Assembly (NCBI RefSeq): GCF_005222705.1
Contig: NZ_STGF01000028.1
Coordinates: 1-64,000, forward strand
Origin: Paenibacillus sp. SY21-1
Lineage (GTDB): Bacteria > Bacillota > Bacilli > Paenibacillales > Paenibacillaceae
Direction of reading: 5' to 3'
DNA: 64,000 nt
Shown here one piece after another: positions 43,473 through 52,702 of this stretch (positions are counted from its first letter, which is position 1; every line of letters starts with the position of its first letter). The position numbers and the translations under genes were made by a program. The notes under the pieces were generated by a model, which saw nothing but the letters and a program-made list of their open reading frames with translations, was not told the DNA's origin and made no database searches.

Positions 43473-44960
43473 ATGTCTACACCTACTGGTTTTATGGAAT
43501 ATCAACGCAAACTGCCGGCCGATCGCGACCCGCTTGAGCGGATCAAGGACTGGGAAGAGTTTCATAAGCATTTTTCCGATGAAGAATTGAAAACGCAAGG
43601 CGCTCGCTGCATGGACTGCGGTACGCCGTATTGCCATACAGGGATGGAAATCGCCGGCACGGTTTCGGGCTGCCCGGTTAACAACCTGATTCCGGAATGG
43701 AACAATCTGATTTACCGTGGTTTGTGGCGCGAAGCGCTTGACCGTTTGCATAAGACAAACAACTTTCCGGAATTTACCGGCCGTGTTTGTCCTGCACCAT
43801 GCGAAGGCTCGTGTACGGTTGGCCTCATTGGCGATTCGGTTACAATCAAGACGATTGAGCAAGCGATTATCGACAAAGGCTTCGATGAGGGCTGGGTCGT
43901 TCCTCAGCCTCCGAAGGTTCGTACAGGCAAACGGGTTGCCGTTGTAGGTTCTGGTCCTGCAGGCATGGCGACTGCGGCTCAATTGAACAAGGCGGGTCAT
44001 ACGGTAACGGTATACGAGCGTGCAGACCGTATCGGCGGATTGCTTACGTACGGTATTCCGACGATGAAGCTTGAAAAGCACGTCGTACAGCGTCGTGTCG
44101 ACCTGATGACAGAGGAAGGCATCGAGTTCGTTACCAACACAGAGATCGGCAAGGATATTACGGCAGACGAGCTGCTGGAGGGCTTTGACGCTATCGTATT
44201 GTGCGGCGGCGCTACAAAAGCGCGCGATGTCGAGATGGAAGGCCGCGAGCTTGAGGGCGTTCATATGGCGATGGACTATTTGAATGGCACCATTAAAAGC
44301 TATTTGGACTCCAACCTGGAGGACGGCAACTATATTTCCGCTAAAGACAAGGACGTTATCGTTATTGGCGGGGGCGACACGGGGACGGACTGCGTAGCAA
44401 CTGCGCTTCGTCACGGCTGCAAATCGGTAACGCAATTCGGCACGCATGCCAAAGCTCCGCTCGTTCGAGACAGCTTGAACAACCCATGGCCGCAATTTCC
44501 AAACGTTTACACGCTCGATTATGCACAAGAAGAAGCAAAAGCACTATTCGGCGACGATCCGCGCGCATTTTCAGTGCTAACGAAGAAATTTGTCGGCGAT
44601 GAGAACGGCAAGCTGAAGGAATTGCACACTGTTCAAATCGAACGTACGGTAGACGAAACCGGCCGTAAAATTTATAAAGAGCTTCCTGGCACAGAAAAAA
44701 TATGGCCGGCTGATCTCGTCTTTATCGCTGTTGGCTTTGAAGGTCCGGAAGGCGGATTGATTGATCAGTTCGGTTTGGAGAAGGACCGCCGCACGAACGT
44801 GAAGGCGGCTTACGGGAAATACAAAACAAACGTTGACAAAGTATTCGCTGCTGGCGATATGCGTCGCGGTCAAAGCCTTGTCGTATGGGCGATCAATGAA
44901 GGACGCGAAGCCGCTCGTGAAGTAGACAAGTTTCTAACGGGCAGCTCGATGCTTCCTTAA
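43473..44960 (+). CDS. gltD: Glutamate synthase small subunit (orphan gltD)
   Basis: A 495-residue NADPH-oxidising flavo-iron-sulfur subunit. N-terminal cysteine groups C46, C49, C54, C67 and C106, C110, C114 bind two 4Fe-4S clusters; FAD site VVGSGPAGMATAAQL, NADPH site VIGGGDTGTDC, and AAGDMRRGQSLVVWAI at the end. It normally pairs with the large subunit GltB, which is not in this window; gltD may work with a distant gltB or donate electrons to another partner. ATG 43473 follows GAAGGAG. It has its own promoter and terminator. Confidence 0.94.
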   Translation: MSTPTGFMEYQRKLPADRDPLERIKDWEEFHKHFSDEELKTQGARCMDCGTPYCHTGMEIAGTVSGCPVNNLIPEWNNLIYRGLWREALDRLHKTNNFPEFTGRVCPAPCEGSCTVGLIGDSVTIKTIEQAIIDKGFDEGWVVPQPPKVRTGKRVAVVGSGPAGMATAAQLNKAGHTVTVYERADRIGGLLTYGIPTMKLEKHVVQRRVDLMTEEGIEFVTNTEIGKDITADELLEGFDAIVLCGGATKARDVEMEGRELEGVHMAMDYLNGTIKSYLDSNLEDGNYISAKDKDVIVIGGGDTGTDCVATALRHGCKSVTQFGTHAKAPLVRDSLNNPWPQFPNVYTLDYAQEEAKALFGDDPRAFSVLTKKFVGDENGKLKELHTVQIERTVDETGRKIYKELPGTEKIWPADLVFIAVGFEGPEGGLIDQFGLEKDRRTNVKAAYGKYKTNVDKVFAAGDMRRGQSLVVWAINEGREAAREVDKFLTGSSMLP

Positions 44961-45002
44961 GCGCAACCGAATGAGCAGATTATAAATATGATGCATGCTG
45001 AT

Positions 45003-45024
45003 AAGCGCCTACGGGCGCTTTTCG
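45003..45024 (+). terminator. gltD terminator
   Basis: Stem AAGCGCC (45003-45009) and GGCGCTT (45014-45020) closing a TACG loop, which is a UNCG-type tetraloop, followed by TTCG. Small but very stable. Confidence 0.65.
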
Positions 45025-45045
45025 TGCGTAGAGGAGGGAGCTGCC

Positions 45046-45381
45046 ATGATTAAATACGGTTTGGATCGGGTGACTGAGCTGAAATTTACATCATTCCAGC
45101 CATTCATGGAACGGAGAAACGAGCAGCTTGTCGATATCGTATTGCGATTCACCTTGTCGAAGGATTCGGAAGGGCCGGCTGATCTCATTGACTTTACGGC
45201 TCTGGTCATTTGTACAGTAAGCGGTCAAATTGCCCAAATCGTGCCGCAGGACGAAGATTGCGATTGTGAATACCAGTTTACGGTGTCCGAGAAGGAGCAA
45301 ATTGCCGCGTACATCGAAAGAGCGGATGTTCAGGCGGAAATTGCCCGCATTGGCTCGCCGATTGAAGGAAAGTTGTGGTAA
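45046..45381 (+). CDS. Uncharacterised small cytoplasmic protein
   Basis: I do not recognise this 111-residue protein. It is acidic, has no membrane helix, and contains a DEDCDCE cluster near residue 75. The predicted pattern is mixed beta then alpha. ATG 45046 is chosen since GGAGGGAG lies immediately upstream; a longer reading would run through the gltD terminator. It is co-directional with the next gene, 36 bases away. Confidence 0.75.
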   Translation: MIKYGLDRVTELKFTSFQPFMERRNEQLVDIVLRFTLSKDSEGPADLIDFTALVICTVSGQIAQIVPQDEDCDCEYQFTVSEKEQIAAYIERADVQAEIARIGSPIEGKLW

Positions 45382-45417
45382 AATCGGATTTGAGGTGACG
45401 GAAAGGAGCGGTTCGTC

Positions 45418-46518
45418 ATGACAGTCCGTGAAGCTTTTATTATTTCGTCTGCCGATGTGCGCCATATCCGCAGTTATGTGCAGCATAAATATGCCGGTCT
45501 TCAGCGAGAGCAGCATGTGGAAATCGTGGCCGATGCGGTCAGTCGCGTCATTCGCAGGCAATTGCCCGATTTTGAAGAGAAGCTTAAGCATGAAGTGACT
45601 GCCGAATTGATTCAGTTGGCTGTAGCAGATGGGCAGCGGTCGATCGGCGCCAGGGATATTTTTGAGACATGCATGAAGCTGGACCGAACGAGACGAGAGA
45701 TTTATGACCCGCTCCACGACTGGATTGAACGCCAGCTTGCGTGCCAGCTTGATCCTATCCACATCAGATCATTGGTTGATTCCGTCAGCAGCGGCAGCGA
45801 ACAAGCGGATGGCAATGGTTGGGAGCGTTTTAAAGAGCTTGTAGCAGCCTCTAAGCTCTTCCAGCCCGGTCAGGAGGACCTTCATACACAGAGCCGGCCA
45901 CTTGGCATGCTGCCAAAGCAGCTTCGTCTGAGCCTGCTTTATTTGGCGTTATGTCTGGCTGTCTTGGCGGGGGCGCTCCTCTATCAGCAAATGGCGGACA
46001 AGTCTCAAGCAGAACTGCAATCGGCAACGGAAGCCGAGCATGGACCAAAGCAAGCAGGGTCTGCGGTTGAAGCTGTGCAGGAGGGCGGGCTGCCCCTCGA
46101 GCTGAGATATCAAGCGGTGGACGAGCAGAAGCTGGTCGCCTTTCTGAATAAACGTCATTCCATATTGGCGAAGCAGCCTTATTTGGATGCCATTGTAGCT
46201 GCGGCTAAGCGCTTTGATGTCAATCCGCTATTGTTGTTTGCCATTACAGGGCAAGAGCAGGGCTTTGTGCCAACGACGAATAAGCGCCATAAGGAAATTG
46301 CCAATAATCCGTTTAACGTTTTTCACAGCTGGCAGGATTTTAATACGAACATTAACGAATCCGCGGAAATTGCCGCGCGAACCGTCGTGAATATAAGCAA
46401 GGACAGACCGGGCTCCGCTGATCCGTTCTCATGGCTCAACCGCACGTATGCGGAAGACCCCAATTGGTCCCAGGGAGTCCGTTCTATTTTTGGCGCGCTC
46501 ACAGAAGCCGTGCAATAA
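45418..46518 (+). CDS. Membrane protein with C-terminal glucosaminidase/lysozyme-like domain
   Basis: A 366-residue protein with an unusual layout. Residues 1-165 are soluble and rich in charged helices. A single membrane helix lies at about 171-191. The outer part, from about 240 on, reads LAKQPYLDAIVAAAKRFDVNPLLLFAITGQEQG and later NNPFNVFHSW, like the glutamate-containing catalytic region of bacterial glucosaminidase or lytic-transglycosylase folds. I infer a membrane-bound cell-wall hydrolase with a cytoplasmic regulatory domain. ATG 45418 follows GAAAGGAG. The cytoplasmic domain matches nothing I know. Confidence 0.7.
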   Translation: MTVREAFIISSADVRHIRSYVQHKYAGLQREQHVEIVADAVSRVIRRQLPDFEEKLKHEVTAELIQLAVADGQRSIGARDIFETCMKLDRTRREIYDPLHDWIERQLACQLDPIHIRSLVDSVSSGSEQADGNGWERFKELVAASKLFQPGQEDLHTQSRPLGMLPKQLRLSLLYLALCLAVLAGALLYQQMADKSQAELQSATEAEHGPKQAGSAVEAVQEGGLPLELRYQAVDEQKLVAFLNKRHSILAKQPYLDAIVAAAKRFDVNPLLLFAITGQEQGFVPTTNKRHKEIANNPFNVFHSWQDFNTNINESAEIAARTVVNISKDRPGSADPFSWLNRTYAEDPNWSQGVRSIFGALTEAVQ

Positions 46519-46591
46519 AGGAAACGGGGAGGGTGTATAGACGCTTGCGCCATACCGATCATGCTTGCCGAAACAGGAGGGCGATTATGCT

Positions 46592-48874
46592 TTGAAAACG
46601 CTGATTATAGCGGAAAAACCGGATATGGGGCGCAATATTGCGGCAGCCATTGATCCAAAAGCTAAAAATCACCGATCTTATCTGGAAGGTGAACATTATA
46701 TCATTACGTGGGCCATCGGGCATCTGATAGGACTGGCCGAACCAGACGCCTACGACGACCGTTATAAAAAGTGGAAAATAGAAGATTTGCCGATTATCCC
46801 TTCCGCTTTCAAGCTTGTGCCGCATAAAAAAACGAGCGATCAGCTCAAGGTGATCGCAGAGCTCGCCAAGCGTTCCAATATGCTTATTAATTGCTGTGAC
46901 GCGGGAAGGGAAGGGCAGTATATTTTCTCGCTCATTCAGCGGCATTTGAAGCTGAAGCAGCCGGTTAAACGGCTTTGGATCTCGGACCTTACGCCAGAGA
47001 CGATTCGCCGTGGCTTTAGAGAGCTGAAGGATGGCTCGGAGTACGACAATTTAACGCGCGCAGCCACCGCCCGCAGCGAAGCCGACTGGCTGATCGGCAT
47101 GAACGGCTCACGCGCTTTCACGACAAAGCATAATGTGCTGCTGTCGGTAGGAAGAGTGCAAACGCCGGTGCTCGCTCTTATTTATGATCGTCAAAAGCTG
47201 ATCGAAGCGTTTGATTCGCTAACGTTTTACGAGGTGGAAGGGCATTTTACGCAAGCCGAGCTTGCATACAAAGGGGTCTGGCAAGGAGATCGATTGACGG
47301 ATAAGGAAAAAGCGGATGCAATTGCCGCTAAGGTTAGAGGCAAGCAAGGGAAAATTTCCTCTTATGAGGTTAAGGAATCGAAGGAATACCCGTATAAGCT
47401 ATACGACTTGACGCTGCTCCAAAGGGAAGCGAACGGGCGCTACGGATTTTCGGCGAAAAAGACGCTTGATACGGCGCAGTCTCTGTATGAGAAGCATAAG
47501 GTTATTTCCTATCCGCGTACCAACTCGAACTACGTTACGGAGCAGAACATTGCGGAAATGCACAAAACGCTTCAATCGCTGCAAGGTGGCGCCTATGATG
47601 CCCTCGTGAAAGGCGCGGATCGAAGCAGAGTCCATAAAGGGAACAAAGCGGTTTGCAACCCTGCCAAGGTTGAAGATCACCATGCCATTCTGCCGACGAA
47701 TCGCCAGGCCAGCGGTTTAAGCGCGGACGAGCAGAAGCTGTATGATATGATTGTCCGCCGGTTTTTATCCCAATTTTATCCTCCAGCCGAATACAAGCTG
47801 CACACGGTGCTGACGGAGGTCGAACAGGAAACCTTCAAAACGAATGTGAAAGAGCTGTTAAAGCTGGGATGGAAAATCATTTACGACGATCAAAAAAAGG
47901 AAAAAGCATCCGCCTCGAAGTCAAAAAGCAAGGATGCCGACGAGGAAGAGGAGGAGCTTGAAGTCAACGAGCCCTTTCGCGTTCAAGGGGGAGAGCCGGT
48001 TCATTGCGAGGAAGCTGTCGTGAAGGAAAAGGAGACGCAGCCCCCCAAAAGCTATACGGAGGGAACGCTGCTCAAAGCGATGGAGAGCGCGGGCAAACAA
48101 ATCGAGGATGAAGAGCTTCGCGATGCGATGAAGGATTCGGGGCTTGGCACGCCGGCTACCCGGGCCGCTACGATTGAACGGCTGAAAAATGTCGGCTACA
48201 TTGAAATGCAGGGCAAGAAGATTACCGTCACCCAAAAGGGAAGGGCGGCTATTGAGCTGATTCGCGCAGCCGGTGTTGAGCTGTTGACTTCGCCCGAGAT
48301 GACCGGCTTGTGGGAGCGCAGGCTTACCGAGATTTCCAGGGGAACGGCGTCAAACGAGACATTTATGCAGAACGTCAAAAAGTTTGCGACAATGATTGTG
48401 GAAAAGGTGCGCTTGCAATCGCGAGCGGCGAAGGATACGTTCGAATCGGACTCGCCCGTCAAAGGCAAAGCCAAAACTGGCAGCCGGCAGACGAGCCCTG
48501 CTCGCAGCCGCGCAGTCTCCGCTAAAACCTCGGGCAGAGGAGCAACGCCGGCCCGTACGGATCGCGTCTCCAAAGCAAGCGCAAGCGTTTCAGAAGCCCC
48601 TGCCCTTATTGCGGCCTGTCCGCGGCCCGGCTGTGGCGGTTCGTTGTTTATGGGGCGCAAGGGGTATGGCTGCTCCCGTTACCGTGAAGGCTGTACGTTT
48701 GTCATTTGGAAAGACAGCTTTGGCCGAAGCTTGACGGATGCACAGGTCAAGGCGCTTGCAGAGAAGGGGCGTACAGCCAAGCTGAAGCTTAAGCTGGCTG
48801 ACGGGTCCGAGGTAGAGGGAAAGCTGGTGCTGCGGAATGCGCAAACTGGCGAGCTGGCCGTCGAGCAGATCTAG
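46592..48874 (+). CDS. topB: DNA topoisomerase III
   Basis: A 760-residue type IA topoisomerase. Toprim domain: LIIAEKPDMGR and CCDAGREGQYI; the active-site tyrosine is Y307 in VISYPRTNSNY. A Lys/Glu-rich insert with many acidic residues lies near 430-455. The C-terminal tail (about 615-690) is basic and rich in Ala, Ser and Lys, followed by one zinc-finger-like segment with cysteines in CPRPGC and CSRYREGC. It relaxes and decatenates single-strand-containing DNA. TTG 46592 lies ten bases after AGGAGGG, giving MKTLIIAEKP, the usual start. Confidence 0.93.
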   Translation: MKTLIIAEKPDMGRNIAAAIDPKAKNHRSYLEGEHYIITWAIGHLIGLAEPDAYDDRYKKWKIEDLPIIPSAFKLVPHKKTSDQLKVIAELAKRSNMLINCCDAGREGQYIFSLIQRHLKLKQPVKRLWISDLTPETIRRGFRELKDGSEYDNLTRAATARSEADWLIGMNGSRAFTTKHNVLLSVGRVQTPVLALIYDRQKLIEAFDSLTFYEVEGHFTQAELAYKGVWQGDRLTDKEKADAIAAKVRGKQGKISSYEVKESKEYPYKLYDLTLLQREANGRYGFSAKKTLDTAQSLYEKHKVISYPRTNSNYVTEQNIAEMHKTLQSLQGGAYDALVKGADRSRVHKGNKAVCNPAKVEDHHAILPTNRQASGLSADEQKLYDMIVRRFLSQFYPPAEYKLHTVLTEVEQETFKTNVKELLKLGWKIIYDDQKKEKASASKSKSKDADEEEEELEVNEPFRVQGGEPVHCEEAVVKEKETQPPKSYTEGTLLKAMESAGKQIEDEELRDAMKDSGLGTPATRAATIERLKNVGYIEMQGKKITVTQKGRAAIELIRAAGVELLTSPEMTGLWERRLTEISRGTASNETFMQNVKKFATMIVEKVRLQSRAAKDTFESDSPVKGKAKTGSRQTSPARSRAVSAKTSGRGATPARTDRVSKASASVSEAPALIAACPRPGCGGSLFMGRKGYGCSRYREGCTFVIWKDSFGRSLTDAQVKALAEKGRTAKLKLKLADGSEVEGKLVLRNAQTGELAVEQI

Positions 48875-48907
48875 CCTCAACAGTGGCGGATCAGAACAAA
48901 TACGAAA

Positions 48908-48949
48908 AAGCCTCCAGGTTGGCCCGGCAATCGGGTTGTCTGGAGGCTT
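48908..48949. terminator. Terminator shared by topB and the convergent HAD gene
   Basis: Ten-base stem AAGCCTCCAG (48908-48917) and CTGGAGGCTT (48940-48949), with an inner CCCG/CGGG hairpin. On the minus strand it runs into TTTTTCG, on the plus strand into TTGTTC, so it works best for the minus-strand gene. Confidence 0.75.
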
Positions 48950-48959
48950 GTTCATGTCA

Positions 48960-49694
48960 TTAACGGTTAACATATTGATATATGGCATCCGGCACATCCT
49001 TCAAATGATCGAGTGTGAAAAAGGCGCCTCTGGGCGCTACGTCGATTTGAATGACATTGTATGTCCATTCCGATTGTGCCCGCATATGGATGGCATGTAT
49101 GCCTGCCGTTAATGCCGGAACAACATCTGTACGAATGGAATTGCCGACCATCCAGGTTGTTTCTCGAGGAAACAAGCCGTTGGTAAGGATATCCTCAAGC
49201 GCATCATTGTTCTTGAGCTGCCGAATATAAATTCGATTGGCAAAGTACCGTTCCAGCTGCAGGCTCTCGATCTTGCGTTGCTGGATAAGAAGCTCGCCGC
49301 CGGTGTACAGATGCAGTTCATGTCCAGCTTCGGCTAACGCATAAAGCGTTTGTTCCATATTCGGATAAGGCTCTGTCTCGTGCTCATACACGCTTAGGCC
49401 AAGCTTCCAGAGAAAGTCCGTCTCCGAAGCGGAACGGCCCCTTCCGGTTAGGTTGGAGAAATGAACATACGTATCTACAAACGACTGAGGAAAATGCTCG
49501 CTCTTAAAGCCGGATACGGAAACGCAGGCAATGTCGAGTTCCATCTGCTTGTCGCGGATCGCCTTGACCGTAACATCGCGAAAGGCGCCGAACCAAGTCG
49601 CCATGGCATCGCTAAATTGCTCGATGACAAGGTAAAAATACTTGTTGCAATGGATGAGGGTGTCGTCTAGGTCGAACATAATCTGCTGCTTCAT
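48960..49694 (-). CDS. HAD-superfamily phosphatase
   Basis: A 244-residue HAD hydrolase. D8-L-D10-D-T near the start (MFDLDDTLIHC), LYTGGELLIQQRK (threonine motif), and TWMVGNSIRTDV, where the usual GD is GN. Cap residues 15-110 are mostly helical. The substitution in motif IV still keeps the second aspartate of RTDV. Substrate unknown. ATG 49694 has AAAGGAG nine bases upstream. It is not closely related to the other HAD proteins of this window (2011 and 12649). Confidence 0.82.
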   Translation of the reverse strand: MKQQIMFDLDDTLIHCNKYFYLVIEQFSDAMATWFGAFRDVTVKAIRDKQMELDIACVSVSGFKSEHFPQSFVDTYVHFSNLTGRGRSASETDFLWKLGLSVYEHETEPYPNMEQTLYALAEAGHELHLYTGGELLIQQRKIESLQLERYFANRIYIRQLKNNDALEDILTNGLFPRETTWMVGNSIRTDVVPALTAGIHAIHMRAQSEWTYNVIQIDVAPRGAFFTLDHLKDVPDAIYQYVNR

Positions 49695-49832
49695 CTCGAA
49701 CGTCTCCTTTGCGGTAATTGGCTCTGTATGATCAATCTACCGCAAATGACAGGGCGGAGTCAATGTTATATAGAACACTTGATGGAATGTGAAACGTCCT
49801 GAGATGGCACAATAGGCTTGTCCTTGTAAAGA

Positions 49833-50057
49833 TCAGGCGTATTTAAGCTGCGATTCCAGCAATTTGTTCTTGATAAAGGCGATTCGCTTGCGAATGTAAA
49901 AATCCTTGCTGTCGCCGCGCAAATCGTTAGGAGAGATCACCTTCTCTGCGTTATTATCAAAAATGGTGAGCTGGCCGTCGGCATAAAACTTGAAGGTAAG
50001 GTCGCGCCAGGGGCGCATCGTCTCAACAAAACGGTAATTCTCGCAAATTCTATTCAT
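49833..50057 (-). CDS. Uncharacterised 74-residue protein
   Basis: Not recognised. It is a compact, basic protein: RPWRDLTFKFYADGQLTIFD suggests two beta strands, then IRKRIAFIKNKLLESQLKY a long helix. No membrane segment. ATG 50057 lies ten bases after a perfect AAGGAGG; TTG 50066 would be one base from it. It has its own extended -10 promoter and stands apart from neighbours, divergent from the ABC ATPase gene. Confidence 0.7.
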   Translation of the reverse strand: MNRICENYRFVETMRPWRDLTFKFYADGQLTIFDNNAEKVISPNDLRGDSKDFYIRKRIAFIKNKLLESQLKYA

Positions 50058-50117
50058 GGTGATCAATCCTCCTTAAAGGTTAAATGACGGGCGGATAGAA
50101 CGTTTGTTCCTGTTTTT

Positions 50118-50126
50118 ATTATAGCA
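50118..50126 (-). promoter_or_regulatory. Promoter of the 74-residue protein gene
   Basis: Read on the minus strand: TGCTATAAT, an extended -10 with perfect TATAAT, about 60 bases before the start codon. A weak TTTCCA lies 17 bases upstream. Confidence 0.55.
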
Positions 50127-50212
50127 AACATTCGTTCGTATGGAAACCCTTTTTTGTTTCACGTAAACTAGATTCATAGACGAATGGCTGGCGATGAAAA
50201 GGAGAGCACACT

Positions 50213-50938
50213 ATGATCAGAATTAAAGGTTTGACGAAAAAAATTCCAGGCGGTCCGAAAGTGCTGGACGATTTGTCCTTCGAGGCTTATCCTGGCGACT
50301 TTATCGCTATTAAAGGAAGCAGCGGCAGCGGCAAATCCATGCTGCTCAAATGTCTGGCGCTGCAGGAGAGCTGGACGAGCGGGAGCTATCATTTTGACGG
50401 CAAGGATATTCTCAAGGGCGGTTTCGGAGCAAAGCTGAAGCTCAGGCAGGAGGTAGCCTACCTGGAGGAAAAGCCGTTTCTGTTCCCGAACAAAACTGGA
50501 CTTAAAAACGTCATTATCGGATCTGTATCGCAAACGCCTGCATGGCGCAGATGGACGGGCATGATGCGGAGCGACGATTATATGGGCGCGATGGAAATGA
50601 TCGAGAAGCGCGGCTTGATCGACAAGGCGCATCAGAAAGCGAGCACGCTGAGCGGCGGAGAGCGTCAGCGGATGGCCATTGCCAGGGCGCTTGTGCATGG
50701 AGCGAAAGTCATCGCTGCGGATGAGCCGGTTGCCGGGCTTGATCCGCATTCGGCCGACCAGGTGCTTGGGGATTTGAAAGCGCTGTGCAAGGAGCAGGGC
50801 GTTATCGTCGTTGCGGTTATGCATCAGGGAGACTGGGCGGAGCGGTTCGCCGACCGCATTATCGGCCTGAACAAAGGCAAGCTGGTGCTTGACGTACGGG
50901 GGAGAAGATTGACGGAGCGGGAGAAGTCGCTGCTGTGA
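50213..50938 (+). CDS. ABC transporter ATPase (PhnC-like), without permease
   Basis: A 241-residue ATPase: Walker A GSSGSGKS (residues 37-44), signature LSGGERQRMAIARAL, Walker B VIAADEPVAGLDP, and the H-loop MHQGD. The nearest subfamily by eye is PhnC/phosphonate-import ATPases. No permease or binding protein is nearby; instead the next gene is a GNAT that overlaps by four bases. The partner permease may lie elsewhere, or the protein may have another role. ATG 50213 follows AAAGGAGAG. Confidence 0.85.
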   Translation: MIRIKGLTKKIPGGPKVLDDLSFEAYPGDFIAIKGSSGSGKSMLLKCLALQESWTSGSYHFDGKDILKGGFGAKLKLRQEVAYLEEKPFLFPNKTGLKNVIIGSVSQTPAWRRWTGMMRSDDYMGAMEMIEKRGLIDKAHQKASTLSGGERQRMAIARALVHGAKVIAADEPVAGLDPHSADQVLGDLKALCKEQGVIVVAVMHQGDWAERFADRIIGLNKGKLVLDVRGRRLTEREKSLL

Positions 50939-51447
50939 GCGGAGAGATCAGCTATCGTACCCTTGCAGAAGCGGATTTGCCTGAGGCGATTGCGCTGGAG
51001 CGACGCTGCTACCCCCCGGAAGCGGCGGCATCGGAAGAAGCCTTTTGGTTCCGAAGCATCCATTACCCCCGATTTTTCTGGAGCGCGTGGGACGGCGATC
51101 GGCTCGTCGGCATTGCGAACGGCATTCGCACACATCAGACGTCCTGCGGCGACGACATGAAAGGCACGTCAGCCGATGATGCGGCCGGTCCGAATGTGTG
51201 CGTGCTGACGGTTGCGGTGGACGAAGCCGAGCGCGGGAGAGGCATCGGAAGACAGCTGCTGCGCAGTCTGGCTAACGAATGCGAGCTGGAAGGCGTACAT
51301 ACCATTATTCTAATGTGCGAAAAACATCTGATCGGCTTTTACGGGTCCGAGGGCTTTATCGAGCATGGCTTGTCCGCATCACGCCATGGAGGAATCGCTT
51401 GGTATGAGATGAGCAGGCGTCTGCATACAATGGAGCATCTTACTTAA
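50935..51447 (+). CDS. GNAT-family acetyltransferase
   Basis: A 170-residue GNAT of the arylalkylamine N-acetyltransferase-like type: RTLAEADLPEAIALE at the start, then VCVLTVAVDEAERGRGIGRQLL with the acetyl-CoA loop R-G-R-G-I-G, and GFYGSEGFIEHG at the end. The GTG start at 50935 overlaps the stop of the ATPase gene (GTGA), so the two are translationally coupled. Substrate unknown. Confidence 0.85.
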   Translation: MSGEISYRTLAEADLPEAIALERRCYPPEAAASEEAFWFRSIHYPRFFWSAWDGDRLVGIANGIRTHQTSCGDDMKGTSADDAAGPNVCVLTVAVDEAERGRGIGRQLLRSLANECELEGVHTIILMCEKHLIGFYGSEGFIEHGLSASRHGGIAWYEMSRRLHTMEHLT

Positions 51448-51466
51448 GACAGGAAGGTGCTTTCCT

Positions 51467-52078
51467 ATGGCATTCCAAGCTCCCGTCATTATTCAAACCG
51501 TCAAAGCGACGTTTCCAAAAGCGGAGCTGTATATGCCGCACATTAGCGGCGGCCGGAGCGGAGCAGCGGACAAACGGATGAACCAGGTGATCCATCATGA
51601 GGTGCAACGGCTTGTGAACAGCCAGGGCACGCTTGAAGATCCGCGAGCCGAGATGCTGGGCTATTACGAGCAGAAGAACAATCAGAAGGACTACTTAAGC
51701 TTGTCGCTCTACAATTATGCCTACACGGGCGGAGCGCACGGGATGACGCTTCAGCATTCGATCACCTTTAAGCAATCCACCGGGCAAAGCTACACGCTGC
51801 AGCAATTATTCAAGCCGGGGGCCGACTACGTGGCGAGGATCAACGCAATCGTCAGCGCCCAGATTAAGGCCCGGTCCATCGAGCCGCTGGAGCCGTTTCA
51901 AACGATCCGGCCCGACCAGGACTACTACGTGGCTGACCGGTCGCTTGTCATTTATTTTCAGCTTTACGAGTTGGCCGCTTATGTGTACGGATTTCTTTAT
52001 TTCCCGATATCCGTATACGAGCTGCAAGATATCATTAATGAGGACGGTCCGCTTGGTGTCATGCTGTCCAATGACTAA
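51467..52078 (+). CDS. DUF3298/DUF4163-type protein
   Basis: A 203-residue protein resembling the ligand-like domain pair found in the extracytoplasmic parts of PdaC and the anti-sigma factor RsiV: LYMPHISGGRSGAADKRMN and YNYAYTGGAHGMT are characteristic. Unlike those, it has no signal peptide or membrane helix, so it seems cytoplasmic or secreted in some other way. ATG 51467 follows GGAAGGTG, 19 bases after the GNAT. Function unknown. A terminator follows. Confidence 0.75.
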   Translation: MAFQAPVIIQTVKATFPKAELYMPHISGGRSGAADKRMNQVIHHEVQRLVNSQGTLEDPRAEMLGYYEQKNNQKDYLSLSLYNYAYTGGAHGMTLQHSITFKQSTGQSYTLQQLFKPGADYVARINAIVSAQIKARSIEPLEPFQTIRPDQDYYVADRSLVIYFQLYELAAYVYGFLYFPISVYELQDIINEDGPLGVMLSND

Positions 52079-52106
52079 GCGCTCTGTTGGCCGCAAGTAC
52101 GTCTAC

Positions 52107-52138
52107 AGGCTTCCCTGATGGTTTTGGGAAGTCTGTTT
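52107..52138 (+). terminator. Terminator after the DUF3298 gene
   Basis: Eleven-base stem 52107-52117 with 52128-52138, ten-base loop, followed by TTGCATTT. Confidence 0.65.
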
Positions 52139-52672
52139 GCATTTGATACCCCTTCCGAGGCTTTCCAGGTGCGAAGCGGTGAAATACAATTAGAGCTCCT
52201 TGAAAGACGATTCCTCCGGAACGAAATGGATCAGAGAAGTGAATATAGAGAGCTTTGTGAAGCGCAACGGTTCAAAGTTGATTAAAAAAGCGAATATAGC
52301 CGCATAGTTATCGAACATGCATAGAAGGGAAGCAGGCGGCAGCCCCAAATGTTTAGCCATCGGCATCAAGCTGGGGCAGGGATGTCGCGTGAGGCGGTCA
52401 AGGTGCCGAACACTGAAGGCAAATACAATCATCAGCTCGATCCAGAAAGATTCGCTCATCCCCAAAGGGAAGGGCTTGTCCGAATGATTTATGCTGTAGT
52501 CAGGGAAATACACGCAGGAAATAGTCCGACTATTCTAAAAACATTTCCCGGGGAAGCGCAATAAGCAACAGAAAAATGATCATTTCGACATTTGCTCGTG
52601 AACAAATGTTCAGGCCTGTCGAAAGAATTGGAAGTTCAAAAGGTTAGCTGCTGCCCTTTCGCGATCAAGCCT

Positions 52673-52702
52673 TTGCCATCTTCTCCCTGAGACGTTTATA
52701 AT
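52673..52702 (+). promoter_or_regulatory. Promoter of the MOSC operon
   Basis: TTGCCA (52673-52678), 18 bases, perfect TATAAT (52697-52702). The ribosome site GAGGAGG and TTG start follow within 35 bases. Confidence 0.6.

Noticed and set aside
43378..43590. 70-codon frame overlapping the gltD start
   Set aside because: It covers the gltD promoter and ribosome site and resembles nothing.
43431..44528. 365-codon frame on the minus strand
   Set aside because: Antisense shadow of gltD, without any recognisable domain.
52349..52564. 71-codon frame on the plus strand
   Set aside because: No ribosome site, no family resemblance, and it overlaps the other weak frame on the opposite strand.
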